The position numbers were made by a program, and so were the translations under genes. A DNA stretch of 64,000 nt from Isotricha intestinalis (Eukaryota > Ciliophora > Litostomatea > Vestibuliferida > Isotrichidae), in the NCBI GenBank assembly GCA_023807065.1, contig JAJJLU010000357.1, positions 1-64,000 of the forward strand, written 5' to 3'. The notes under the pieces were generated by a model. That model saw nothing but the letters and a program-made list of their open reading frames with translations. It did not search any database and was not told where the DNA came from. This document shows positions 49,101 through 57,923 of this stretch, piece by piece; within the stretch, counting starts at the first letter, position 1, and each line of letters starts with the position of its first letter.

Positions 49101-51862
49101 TTTTCCAATCTTAAATTTTCACCTACAGTACATTTTAAACAAGATTGTAAAATATCAGGAATAGAAATTTGATCTTCAGGATTATTTAATAAAATATAAC
49201 TTCCTTCAATTTTATCTATTCTATCATCAACTATAGGATAAAAATATTCAATATTAATACTATTATCTAAAAGATATGAATTATATTTTAAAGTTTTAAT
49301 TAAAACATTTGTATTATTTACTTTTTCATCTTTAGCCATTCTTTCAATTTCAGAATCAATTTTAATAAAAAGAAAATTTTCATTTCCAATTATTTTTTCT
49401 AATTCATAATATCCTCCTGGTTTAATTAATCTAACAATTGTAATATCATTATTTAATAAAAATTCTTTATTAATATCATAATCTCTTTTATGAATGAAAA
49501 TATTACCATGATTATCAAATAAATATATTGAAAAAAGTCTTTCAAATTCTTCTTCTGATAATCTATATTGAACTGCATCTACAATTTCAAATTTTAATGC
49601 TAAAATAATATCTTGAATTAAACTTAAATTTTTTGTTAAAATAAAAACTTCTTGTATATCACCATAAATAGGACAGAAATAATTAATTTCTTCATCACTA
49701 ATAAATTTATCAGTATTTGAATAAATAAATAAATTAAAGAAAGAAGCAAATTTTAATAAATTTGTTTTTAATCTATGCATCATAGAATAAGTATTATAAT
49801 TATTAAATTTCATTTTTTCTTGCATCATATCATTTAAAAATTGACCAATATCAATTAAAGAAGTAATATCTTTAAAGCATTGAGCTGATCTTAAATTAGA
49901 ATTAGAAGAATTCATTTTAGGATTAAATTTCACATAATATTCTTTTTTAACTTTAGGATTACTAATATCAATTCTATTAGGATTAATAAGATAAGGAGTA
50001 TATAAACTAACATAAGCTAAATTATTAGTTACTGTATTATATTGATTCACATTTATTTCATTATCTCTATTTAATCCTATTATTGTTGCTGCATCTACAA
50101 ATGCAGAAAATTTTGACATTATAAGTAATTCACAATTTGAATCTGACATCATATTATAATATAAATTAAATGGTAATTTTACTTGAGTAGGAAATTCATG
50201 ATTATATAAATATGATATTTGATTTTTATTTAATTTTGCTATTTTTCTTGTTAAAATTGTAAAATTATTAATTTTAAATATATTAGTAAAAATTTCATTT
50301 AATCCACTTCTAATTACAAAAGGTCTAAAAATGACTAAAATTCTTTCATAAGAAGAAGTAGAATTAACATCAGTTAAACTGAAGAAAAAATTATTAATTT
50401 CTTCGCATTCTTTTTCATCATCATATCTAGTAATAACAAAGTCAGAATTAAAAGCTAATGAAAAAGACATATCACTTGCTTCTTTTTGAACACCAATATT
50501 ACTAACTTGCATAATTGAACAAGGTTGATTTTGTAATTGAGAATTACAAAGATAATTTTCATATAAATCCATTACATAATTTCCTATATTTCTATTTGCT
50601 GATTGTCTACTATTTATATTATTTTCTGTTAATCTTTTTAAATCTGATAATTTGTGAAAATTCATTATTTGACTTATTCTAAATGAATTTGAAGATAAAC
50701 CATCTTTATATAATGATAAACTTTTATTAAAGTTTTGTTCATGTCTTTTTTTTGATATTAATAATTGAAACATTTGATCTGCTTTAAATTGTTGTGGAAA
50801 TAAAACTTGTACATCCCATAAAGCATGAATTTTATTTTTTGAATAATATAATAATTTTAATGTTGAAGAAGCTAATTTATTTAAAAATTTATCACTATTC
50901 ATTAAAGCAAACCAAAATTTTTCAAAAAAATTTATAGATATATCTTCATCAGTATCTTTAGAAGCTAAATTTGTAGATAAACATAATATTAAAACAGGAT
51001 TTTTAAATTCATCATATATTTTTTTTCCAACAAGAAGATCAGCATGAATAACATTTTTCATATTTACTTCAATAAATTTTTTTATTAAAGATACACCTCT
51101 TAATTTTTGAACAGTTTCATAAAAATTTTCAATATTACTAATTTTATTTTCATCTTCTTTTTCATTATAAGTCATTAATTTAAGTTTATCTTCAATTCTT
51201 TGTAAAGAACCAAAAGTAGAATCTTTAATTTTTAAAAATTGAGTTTCTGATACATCTTTATCTAAATCATATCTATTTAAAAATATTTTATTATTAATAA
51301 CAGAAACATTATCTTTAATTTTTTTAACTTCCATATTAAGAACATTAATATCAGCTTCTCTGAATAATTGAAACAACCAAGAAAATTGACTAACATTAGA
51401 ATTAACATCAAGTATTTTAAAAACAACAACAAAAGAGTTAAAATTTAAATCACTTTCTTTAATATTAGAATTTAATTTAGGAATAAAATCATTATTTAAA
51501 TTAAACATAAAAGATTCAATATCAAATTCTTCAACAGGAATTAATTTATGTGCAGAAGCTCCACAACCACAATTTCCACAACATAAATTATCTATTCCAC
51601 TTTGAGTATATGATGTACATTTTTCTTTACAAATTAAACAAAATCCTCTGTTATTGCCATATTTATCTTCTCCTGTATATGTCATTTTATCATTTGTTAA
51701 TATATTTATATATCTTTTTGTTGAAGGATCGTTTAATGTTTTATTTATTATTTCTTCATTTTGCAAATTTTCTTTTTCTATATTTTCTTCTTTTGATATT
51801 ATCATATTTTCATTTTCAGAGTTTTGCATTGGTGAATCATATGTTTTTCTTAATGATTTCAT
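46172..51862 (-). CDS. Giant protein with Cys-rich N-terminus and NDPK-like module
   Basis: A 1896-residue single-exon protein, the largest in the window. Residues 75-104 hold a probable zinc-binding cluster (CLICKEKC, then CCGNCGCGASAH). A segment at about 505-600 follows the nucleoside diphosphate kinase plan: a strand ILVIFRPFVIRSGLNEIF, helix, then EFPTQ and ELLIMSKFSAFVDAATIIG. Weaker similar units may lie near 780-860 and beyond. Conserved-looking segments near 1240-1310 (FGGLFFIEMVIQDFMKYRPS) have no family I know. The last 250 residues are Asn/Gln/Ser-rich. I cannot see the NDPK catalytic His, so this is likely a structural relative, as in several axonemal proteins. The family is unresolved. 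Confidence 0.6.
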   Translation of the reverse strand: MKSLRKTYDSPMQNSENENMIISKEENIEKENLQNEEIINKTLNDPSTKRYINILTNDKMTYTGEDKYGNNRGFCLICKEKCTSYTQSGIDNLCCGNCGCGASAHKLIPVEEFDIESFMFNLNNDFIPKLNSNIKESDLNFNSFVVVFKILDVNSNVSQFSWLFQLFREADINVLNMEVKKIKDNVSVINNKIFLNRYDLDKDVSETQFLKIKDSTFGSLQRIEDKLKLMTYNEKEDENKISNIENFYETVQKLRGVSLIKKFIEVNMKNVIHADLLVGKKIYDEFKNPVLILCLSTNLASKDTDEDISINFFEKFWFALMNSDKFLNKLASSTLKLLYYSKNKIHALWDVQVLFPQQFKADQMFQLLISKKRHEQNFNKSLSLYKDGLSSNSFRISQIMNFHKLSDLKRLTENNINSRQSANRNIGNYVMDLYENYLCNSQLQNQPCSIMQVSNIGVQKEASDMSFSLAFNSDFVITRYDDEKECEEINNFFFSLTDVNSTSSYERILVIFRPFVIRSGLNEIFTNIFKINNFTILTRKIAKLNKNQISYLYNHEFPTQVKLPFNLYYNMMSDSNCELLIMSKFSAFVDAATIIGLNRDNEINVNQYNTVTNNLAYVSLYTPYLINPNRIDISNPKVKKEYYVKFNPKMNSSNSNLRSAQCFKDITSLIDIGQFLNDMMQEKMKFNNYNTYSMMHRLKTNLLKFASFFNLFIYSNTDKFISDEEINYFCPIYGDIQEVFILTKNLSLIQDIILALKFEIVDAVQYRLSEEEFERLFSIYLFDNHGNIFIHKRDYDINKEFLLNNDITIVRLIKPGGYYELEKIIGNENFLFIKIDSEIERMAKDEKVNNTNVLIKTLKYNSYLLDNSINIEYFYPIVDDRIDKIEGSYILLNNPEDQISIPDILQSCLKCTVGENLRLENKQTIHNQNLIERYLRFFHFNFNETESQYFIECLQQYMFNYNDKDNNILLNKFYEIIKYNNLSFPNNLSYFVESSNLGFYEIRIPILEYFTQGGWTYINNMDYLLNKNFLYTDNNFYEQFIEKNQNKDKMVIFFFPFSEPNRNNLQKFLDLKSISETISSRNNTLRYNSVEFKLNDLDALAEGNLSLNLEDNLNIQKRIFYLTKYEGTKTFYKNCITNNPNIKNIPHNYHYRIKPEDIFMDINRIYEVEEFGGLFFIEMVIQDFMKYRPSELNENRENGRIIPYSTTDIYGGYDDHIQFSLTGFLWGKKLMKICQVIENFETNPNNPFKIDNYGPVLYYPKKQRLMGMINEKNIKEYEHYLYVNILDDIRYSKLVNEDDVIFLEKKLFEVFNSEIYNSTRENVNNIRFVPTRVTENNLRINKTNKSNVIKDEESTFNNTVDPQNEMKFHYIFKENERNHEIQSEILSKNIYLIDLFCCNGMKYHMYAALLFLLEVYFKKINRKVNLITMEVDESNVKKSKEKEYDNLLEAIITGFKSQSYINYSANNDKNRYNAYDIEYFFYCLKEMKFILNENKYLNKQLNEINKSLEKPDLDYNIRNELNSIKSKIEGNIYKNTNDFHTIIEESKNCPLRQSEEDLDNYKYYWAPRSRYYIPLDLHEKWERDLSNEKYIITQKVNYNFLKNLRRLKDQGERQTFSSTGYNLANDYFLISKSMLREPEPELSDKILLHKKKDDKTGKKQKIFENIVKKVIKEDQKKDTNTMFGILSQGISKIESQKRNSIDIFNTYEVDEEEEKRKSKKQTKIPITAGGNYYNNYYSKMGTLPLLNSQNFSGISQTINSQNEKIENSQPQFNETNNNLYIQNNNDSQINNNSNNMNNQTINSQYNNNSNQMLKTNNTFWNQSNYSQNLFQSNSNFAQSGNQFSNQFNNENNLKSNTFNNSKLKSISQNKLKNPQKYRNQNNREKTLDDYLDIYKK

Positions 51863-52014
51863 TTTTAATTTTTTAAAAAAAATTTTTCTTTAATTTAATT
51901 AGTTATTTTTATTGATATTGTTTTATTTTATTTAATAATATTTTATTATTTAAGAAATATCTTTTTTATAATTATAAAATAAAAAAATGTTAGTAAAAAA
52001 ACATTTATTCAAAT

Positions 52015-53859
52015 TTAATAAAGATTTGATTTATTTGGAATATTATGCAAATCTATTTTTTTTTTGTCATTAAAGACTTTAATCCATTTTCCTACTTTAC
52101 TTTCATTAAATTTTTTATCAATAATAATGTCAATTAAACTAGAAATCATTTCAGGAACTAATCTACTTGTAATTTTAGTAGAATAATCCATAGAAGGAGA
52201 AGCATTAACTTCAATTAAATAAGCATTTAAATCATTATCAAACATAACATCCAATCCAAACAATTCAAATGAATTTTCTCTATATTTAATTTCATTTTTA
52301 ACAGAATCAAAAGAACAAAGAACAATATTTAATATTTGTTCTTTAATTTTAGGCCATAAATCTTTTCCATAAGTTTCTTTTAAATAAATTTGAAATTGTG
52401 GAACATCCCACATATCACCTTCAATTTTATTATTACTATTATATTTTTTGCTATATTTAGCAACACAATTATTAGTTAAATGACTATAAATATTAGAAAA
52501 ATTGTCAATATTATATTCTTCAGCTGAAAATCTAAGATAAGGATCATCCCACATCCAAATTGTTAAAGGTTTAATTGAAGTAACTAAAACCCATTGTCTA
52601 ATATCAAATTTTTTTCCATATATTAATAATGGATTTTCTATATATTTTTGAATTACTAAACCATTTATATTTTCTTGATTTAAACAATCAAATACTGATT
52701 TTAAATTATTTATACATTGAATTCCTCTTCCACGACTTAATGTTGATGGTTTCAATACCCATATATTTCTTATTCCATTTAATTTATATTGAGGTAATTT
52801 TTCAGATAATTTCTTTAAAAGAGGATTTATTATTGGAAGATATTTTTCCCTTGATGCTATAATATTATTATTATTATCTATTTGAATTTTATTTAATTTA
52901 CTATTTACTGGTAATGTATTCATTTTCTTATTTTTTATTAAAGATGGTAATTTTACTTTATTTGGTTTTGCTCCATATATTTTAGTTAAAATATCATTTT
53001 TTAAATTATTATTTATACTTTCATTTTTATTTATTCTAAAATTATTTATATTTTCTTCTCCTGATATTATATCCCATTCATCATCATCCATTAATTTATA
53101 TATTTCATTATTTTTATCTTTTGGAGTATATTCACATGTTAATAATTTATAATTTTTTTGAACAAAATCAAGAGAAGTTTTAATAACATTTTCAGTAAAA
53201 TTAAAAGAATTATTTTCATCAGAAGAAAATTGTTTTAATATAGATAAAGCTTTAGTGAAAAAAAAATCTTGGAAAAAATCATTTAAATCATTTTTATCAG
53301 TTAAATCATAACATCTAGGATAAAAATTATCAGGATTAATTCCTTTAAAATATAAATTTCTGATGTTTTTACATAATCCACTTTTTCTAGTTAAAGAACC
53401 ATTCAATTTAAAATGATTTGGAATTTGATGAGTTTTTAAATTATTAAAATTAACATCAACTGTTTTTAAAGTCCAAATGAAAGTTACATTTGGATTTTTT
53501 TCTCTTGTTGTTTTTTCCCATCCTTTCCTTTTTAAATTTTTTTCTACATCAGGATAAGTTCCTAAACAAATATATTGTTTATTTAAAAACTCATTAGATG
53601 AATTCATTTTATTTGGTAATATAATTTTTTCATAATTTTCTTTATCTGTTTTTATTTTTTTTCGAAAATCAGATGAGATTAAATATTCTTGAAATGAACA
53701 ATGACGATATATAAAATATTTTTTCAGAGATTCACTTATTAATGATATAACAGTATTATTTTGATTTCTTTGAAATTTTCCCTTATCACTTTTTCTACTT
53801 ATACTTCTATTTTTCTTTAAATCTAAAGCTCCTTCTGATTTAAGCTGGACTGAATTCAT
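52015..53859 (-). CDS. Tubulin tyrosine ligase-like enzyme, TTLL3/8/10 (glycylase) type
   Basis: A 614-residue protein. An N-terminal basic region and a middle linker precede the TTL ATP-grasp domain (about 365-590). Visible motifs are RNIWVLKPSTLSRGRGI, FDIRQWVLVTSIKPLTIW, YSHLTNNCVAKYSK and the metal-binding ELFGLDVMFDNDLNAYLIEVNASPS. The SRGRGI and DIRQW forms and the position of the insertion suit the TTLL3/8/10 branch. That branch adds glycine to tubulin in axonemes, as in ciliates and animals. Catalytic residues look intact. The N-terminal coding stretch at 53665-53818 has a near-identical partial copy at 57212-57365. Glycylase rather than glutamylase activity is inferred. Confidence 0.87.
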   Translation of the reverse strand: MNSVQLKSEGALDLKKNRSISRKSDKGKFQRNQNNTVISLISESLKKYFIYRHCSFQEYLISSDFRKKIKTDKENYEKIILPNKMNSSNEFLNKQYICLGTYPDVEKNLKRKGWEKTTREKNPNVTFIWTLKTVDVNFNNLKTHQIPNHFKLNGSLTRKSGLCKNIRNLYFKGINPDNFYPRCYDLTDKNDLNDFFQDFFFTKALSILKQFSSDENNSFNFTENVIKTSLDFVQKNYKLLTCEYTPKDKNNEIYKLMDDDEWDIISGEENINNFRINKNESINNNLKNDILTKIYGAKPNKVKLPSLIKNKKMNTLPVNSKLNKIQIDNNNNIIASREKYLPIINPLLKKLSEKLPQYKLNGIRNIWVLKPSTLSRGRGIQCINNLKSVFDCLNQENINGLVIQKYIENPLLIYGKKFDIRQWVLVTSIKPLTIWMWDDPYLRFSAEEYNIDNFSNIYSHLTNNCVAKYSKKYNSNNKIEGDMWDVPQFQIYLKETYGKDLWPKIKEQILNIVLCSFDSVKNEIKYRENSFELFGLDVMFDNDLNAYLIEVNASPSMDYSTKITSRLVPEMISSLIDIIIDKKFNESKVGKWIKVFNDKKKIDLHNIPNKSNLY

Positions 53860-54154
53860 ATTTTTATATATTACTTTTAAATATTTAAATATTATATTTT
53901 GGATTAATTAATTATTAAAGATATTAATTATATTATTTATAATTGTTTAGAGATTTATTGAATTATCTTTTTATTTTTGGATTTTTTAATTTTTTTTTAC
54001 TTTTGTTTTTATGGAAATTTATATTAAACCTTCTTTTATTATTTTTTTGATTTTTTAATTTGAAACTGTTTAGGTTTTATTTAGAAAAAAAATAAAATAA
54101 TTATTATGAATTTTAATTCTTTTTTAATTAATAAGAATAAAATGATTTAAAAAA

Positions 54155-56029
54155 TTACTGATTCAATTTGTTAGAAAGAATTCTTCTTGCAAAAGAATGA
54201 TAAACATTCTTATTTTTTTCAAAGAAATCTTTAGCTTCATTAGGTTGAAAATCAAACCAAGCAAAATAAACAGGTCTTATATATTTTAATCTTCCAATTT
54301 CTAAAAGAAATTTTTTGATTAAATCAATAAAATCATCGTGTTTAGTTTTCAAAGAAATTTGAAACCATAAATTCATAACTTCCATATTATATTTTTCTTT
54401 ATCAAATGCGAAAACTTCTTTTAATTTTTTATAAACATCATCATTAACATTATTAACATTTTTAAGTAAATATTTTAAAAAATACATTTTAACATTAGTA
54501 TGCCAATTAACAAATAAAGTTTTATCATCTAAACTTCCATTTCCATTTAAAAATTTATCTCCTAATTTAACAGCTTCATCTCCTAATTTACTTTCAAAAT
54601 TAAATTTATGAAAAGGTTTTCCTTTACTATTAATCCATAAATCCCAATCAATTTTATTTAAAATCTCTTGACTTTGATTTCCTTTATTTTCCTTAACATA
54701 ATTTTCATAAGTATTTTTAAAACTAGAATAATCAACACTCATAAATTTATATTTATCAATATATAATCTCATAACATTCATAAAATCATTTTTTCCGATT
54801 AAAGATTCTAAAAAGTATAAAAGTTGAAATCCTTTTTCATAAGGAACAGTAGTAAAACCATCATCAGGATCAACACCATAAATATCAGGATTTAAACAAG
54901 TAAAACTTGAATCTTCACCTAACATTTCAATATCCTTAATAACACCTTCATATCCAACTAAGCTTTCTAAATTTTTCATATCATCCCCATATAAAATTTC
55001 TGCTATTTTTCTTTCTAAAAAAATAGTAAAACCTTCATTAACCCAAAAATTTTTCCAATTTTTATTTGTTACTAAATTTCCAGTCCATGAATGACAAATT
55101 TCATGTGCTATTACATTTGATAATGATTTATCACCTGCTAATAAAGAAGGAGTTACAAAAGTTAAATTTGGATTTTCCATTCCTCCATAAGGAAAAGAAA
55201 ATGGTAATACTAATAAATTATATACTTCCCAATCATATTTCCTATTTAAATAATTTTCCATTGATTCTATAAATTTCTCTGAATCTTCAAATTCATATTT
55301 TGCTTTATCACCTAAATTTATTTCTGTATATACTCCACATCTTTCAGATATTTTCCTATACTCTAAATTTCCACATGCAAAAGCAATTAAATATGTTGGA
55401 ATTGGAATTTTTTGAATATATTTTGTTATTGTTTTATTTTCATTTTCTTTTGTTTCCTTTTCTATTCCACCAAATAAAAATTTATATGGCTTTTCTACTT
55501 CTAAAGTAGCTTCTACTGTTACTTTTGATGATGGAGTATCTTGACATGGAAATAAACTTCTACATTGAATTGCTTCACATTGAGTAAACATAAAATTATA
55601 ATTTTTATTAAATGTTTGTTCTTTTTCTAAAAATTGAATTCCTCCACAATTTTCATTTGTTACAAAATCTATTTTTATTCTAATTTCTTCTGGTTTTTTC
55701 TCAAATTCTGGTAATTTTATTATTAATGGAGTTCCTAATGAATTTTTAAATTTATTTTCATTGTCTATTTTAAAACTTAATTCTTTTGGTGTTTCATCTT
55801 CCATAATTGCCACTTTTAATATTTGGGGACCTTTTAAATCTAATATTAAATATTTTTCATTTTTATCTATGTAAGAATATGTTGTTGTTATGTGACCTGA
55901 GAATGTCTTTTGGGAAAAATCCAAATATGCATATATATCCATCTTTTTTTGAACAATTTTTTTATAATTTGAAAATGTTGATATATCCTCTGCATTTTCA
56001 TCTATTATTATTGATTTTACATCTTCCAT
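54155..56029 (-). CDS. M1 zinc aminopeptidase, LTA4H/ARM1-like
   Basis: A 624-residue protein. The M1 signature is complete: FPYGGMENPNLTFVTPSLL, then HEICH (His309, Glu310, His313) and Glu332 in NFWVNEGF. The C-terminal alpha-helical domain has the LTA4H family phrases (RPVYFAWFDFQPNEAKDFFE). Family members are cytosolic leucine-type aminopeptidases; animal LTA4H also hydrolyses leukotriene A4. Length fits (human 611). Most of the protein is well conserved and no break is visible. Epoxide hydrolase activity cannot be judged. Confidence 0.93.
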   Translation of the reverse strand: MEDVKSIIIDENAEDISTFSNYKKIVQKKMDIYAYLDFSQKTFSGHITTTYSYIDKNEKYLILDLKGPQILKVAIMEDETPKELSFKIDNENKFKNSLGTPLIIKLPEFEKKPEEIRIKIDFVTNENCGGIQFLEKEQTFNKNYNFMFTQCEAIQCRSLFPCQDTPSSKVTVEATLEVEKPYKFLFGGIEKETKENENKTITKYIQKIPIPTYLIAFACGNLEYRKISERCGVYTEINLGDKAKYEFEDSEKFIESMENYLNRKYDWEVYNLLVLPFSFPYGGMENPNLTFVTPSLLAGDKSLSNVIAHEICHSWTGNLVTNKNWKNFWVNEGFTIFLERKIAEILYGDDMKNLESLVGYEGVIKDIEMLGEDSSFTCLNPDIYGVDPDDGFTTVPYEKGFQLLYFLESLIGKNDFMNVMRLYIDKYKFMSVDYSSFKNTYENYVKENKGNQSQEILNKIDWDLWINSKGKPFHKFNFESKLGDEAVKLGDKFLNGNGSLDDKTLFVNWHTNVKMYFLKYLLKNVNNVNDDVYKKLKEVFAFDKEKYNMEVMNLWFQISLKTKHDDFIDLIKKFLLEIGRLKYIRPVYFAWFDFQPNEAKDFFEKNKNVYHSFARRILSNKLNQ

Positions 56030-56129
56030 CTTTTTATATCTTATTATTTTTATTAATAACTTAAATCTTCTGAAATTTAACTATTTTTAATTATTTTTTT
56101 TATATTTTTAGTAATCTTTTTTTTAACTT

Positions 56130-57053
56130 TTATTCATTAAATTTAATTATATAAAAATTACCCCATTGTTTCCCAGTAACAAGAAAATTATCATTTTTTT
56201 TATCATAAGCAATCCCATTAAGAACTTTACCTCTTTCATATTCAAATTGAGTAAAAAAACCTTTTTTTAATTCAAAATCTACTAAATTTCCCAAATCAAA
56301 AGTTTTAACAACAGTAAAATCACTAGTATTAATTTTAACTATTTTTTTTTGTCCGTAAATATTAGCATAAATGAATCCATTAACAAAAGCCATATCCCCA
56401 ATTCCAGGAAGAATTTTTCCATCATATTTAACTTCATTAAAAGAAATAGTATTTAAATTTTTAGAGCAATTTAAACGATAAATTTTTTGAGTACCATCAG
56501 AACCAAAAAGAACATTACTTTCATTACTATTAGTTAATCCCCATGAATATAAATGACTTTTATGGTCATAATTTCTATAATTTCTAAAATAAGTATTTAA
56601 TAGATTTAATGTTGTATAATTATATGTATAAACATAAAATTCTGCTTGAGTTGTTAAAAACAAAACATCATTACATTTTGAAATTCCAGTTGCCCAAATT
56701 TCTCCTGTTCCATATTCTTTATATTTTATTTGGAAATGATAACCATTTTCTACTGATAAATTTAATGATTTTACTAATTCCATTGAAGGATATTTAAATT
56801 TTTGAAGAGATGAATTATATATACCACCACTCTCATATAAGTATGTTATATTTGAATTTGTTGTTGAATCATATTCTTCTTCTATTAATAATCCTTCTGT
56901 ATATGTTGAAGAATCATTATTTTTCGGTATTATTTTTAGTAATTTAAAATCTTTTGATTCTTGAGGAGTTGTTATGTTTATGTAAGGATCGTTATTATAT
57001 GTTTTTTGAGGTGAAATTTTTATTAACAAATAAAAAAAAAATAACACTTTCAT
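56130..57053 (-). CDS. Glutaminyl-peptide cyclotransferase, plant/bacterial-type propeller
   Basis: A 307-residue protein. A signal peptide (LFFFYLLIKISPQ) precedes a five-bladed beta-propeller of the glutamine cyclotransferase family. Signatures are YTEGLLIE, TYLYESGGIYNSSLQKF, GSDGTQKIYRL, LPGIGDMAFVNGFIYANIYG, and the C-terminal VLNGIAYDKKNDNFLVTGKQWGNFY. The enzyme converts N-terminal Gln to pyroglutamate in secreted proteins. This type is unrelated to the animal zinc-dependent QC. The N-terminal coding part and upstream region (56993-57060) recur as a fragment at 59549-59605. The 56030-56129 spacer to the aminopeptidase gene on the same strand holds nothing. Confidence 0.88.
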   Translation of the reverse strand: MKVLFFFYLLIKISPQKTYNNDPYINITTPQESKDFKLLKIIPKNNDSSTYTEGLLIEEEYDSTTNSNITYLYESGGIYNSSLQKFKYPSMELVKSLNLSVENGYHFQIKYKEYGTGEIWATGISKCNDVLFLTTQAEFYVYTYNYTTLNLLNTYFRNYRNYDHKSHLYSWGLTNSNESNVLFGSDGTQKIYRLNCSKNLNTISFNEVKYDGKILPGIGDMAFVNGFIYANIYGQKKIVKINTSDFTVVKTFDLGNLVDFELKKGFFTQFEYERGKVLNGIAYDKKNDNFLVTGKQWGNFYIIKFNE

Positions 57054-57211
57054 TTTAAAAAAATAAATAAAAGGATTTTTAAAAATACAACATTATTCTT
57101 TGTTTTGAAAATATATCAAAATATTAATTATTATCAATATTATATATTTTATTTATAATATCATCTAATGAAATTGCAATTTGATGAGAATTAATTTTAA
57201 TTAGAGAAGAC
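56993..57211. repeat. Left copy of duplicated junction (cyclotransferase 5' end plus WD40 3' end)
   Basis: This segment contains the first codons of the cyclotransferase gene and its upstream DNA, followed at 57109-57211 by a diverged copy of the 3' end of the WD40-like gene. It aligns in the same orientation with 59549-59736, including shared pieces GAAATTTTTATTAACAA, ATAACACTTTC, ATCAAAATATTAATTATTAT and ATTGCAATTTGATGAGAATT. The left copy is intact for the cyclotransferase end, the right copy for the WD40 end. Confidence 0.8.
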
Positions 57212-57365
57212 AAAATCAGATGAGATTAAATATTCTTGAAATGAACAAAGACAATATATAAAATATTTTTTCAGAGATTCACTTATTAATGATATAACAG
57301 CATTATTTTGATTTCTTTGAAATTTTCCCTTATCACTTTTTCTACTTATACTTCTATTTTTCTTT
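57212..57365 (-). pseudogene. Recent partial copy of the TTLL gene N-terminus
   Basis: About 154 bp match 53665-53818 in the same orientation with about three substitutions (AATGACGAT versus AAAGACAAT, and AACAGT versus AACAGC). The source encodes roughly TTLL residues 14-65. The copy has no start codon or downstream TTLL sequence and cannot be functional. It abuts the WD40 3'-end fragment at a short A-rich overlap. Confidence 0.9.
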
Positions 57366-57923
57366 TAATTTAAATAATATTTGATAAAATAAATTTGAAA
57401 AAACTATTCACTCATTCCTTGAACAATGAATTCAATAATACATCTTAAAATTTGAATTATTTATCACAATAATTACCCATTTTAATATATAATATCCCGG
57501 GTTAGTTGATTTTTTAATAATTAAATATTATAAACAAAAAAAGAGAAATATTTTTTTTAAAAAATATAAAATTAATTTTATTTCATATATTTATTGCTTA
57601 TTTCTTATCCAAAACTATATATTTATTTAATATTTAATTGGATGTTAATAGTTAATTTAACTTTATTTGCTTATTTAATATAATGAATTTATATATTTCA
57701 ATTTATTTTATTTAAATCAATCATTGGGGATTGTGCCCAATCCTTATATATTAATATTAATTTAAAATAATTAATTAATAACAAAATAAAAGAAAAAAAT
57801 AAATTTTAAAAAAAATAAATGGGTTTCCTATTTTTAAAAAATATTTTTTAAATATAAGAAAAAAATTTAAGAATATCTAAAAAAAATATAAAAAAAGATT
57901 TTAAATAATAATAATATAAAAAT
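57366..57923. other. Spacer upstream of GTPase gene, with GC-richer pockets
   Basis: No reading frame. It contains a CCCGGG palindrome at 57496-57501 and a hairpin ATTGGG-loop-CCCAAT at 57723-57741, both unusual in DNA this AT-rich. A strongly A-rich leader precedes the GTPase ATG. No tRNA cloverleaf could be drawn around the hairpin. Confidence 0.45.

Noticed and set aside
57492..57505. Telomere-like GGGTTAG next to CCCGGG
   Set aside because: Only one unit is present. A telomeric tract would need tandem repeats.
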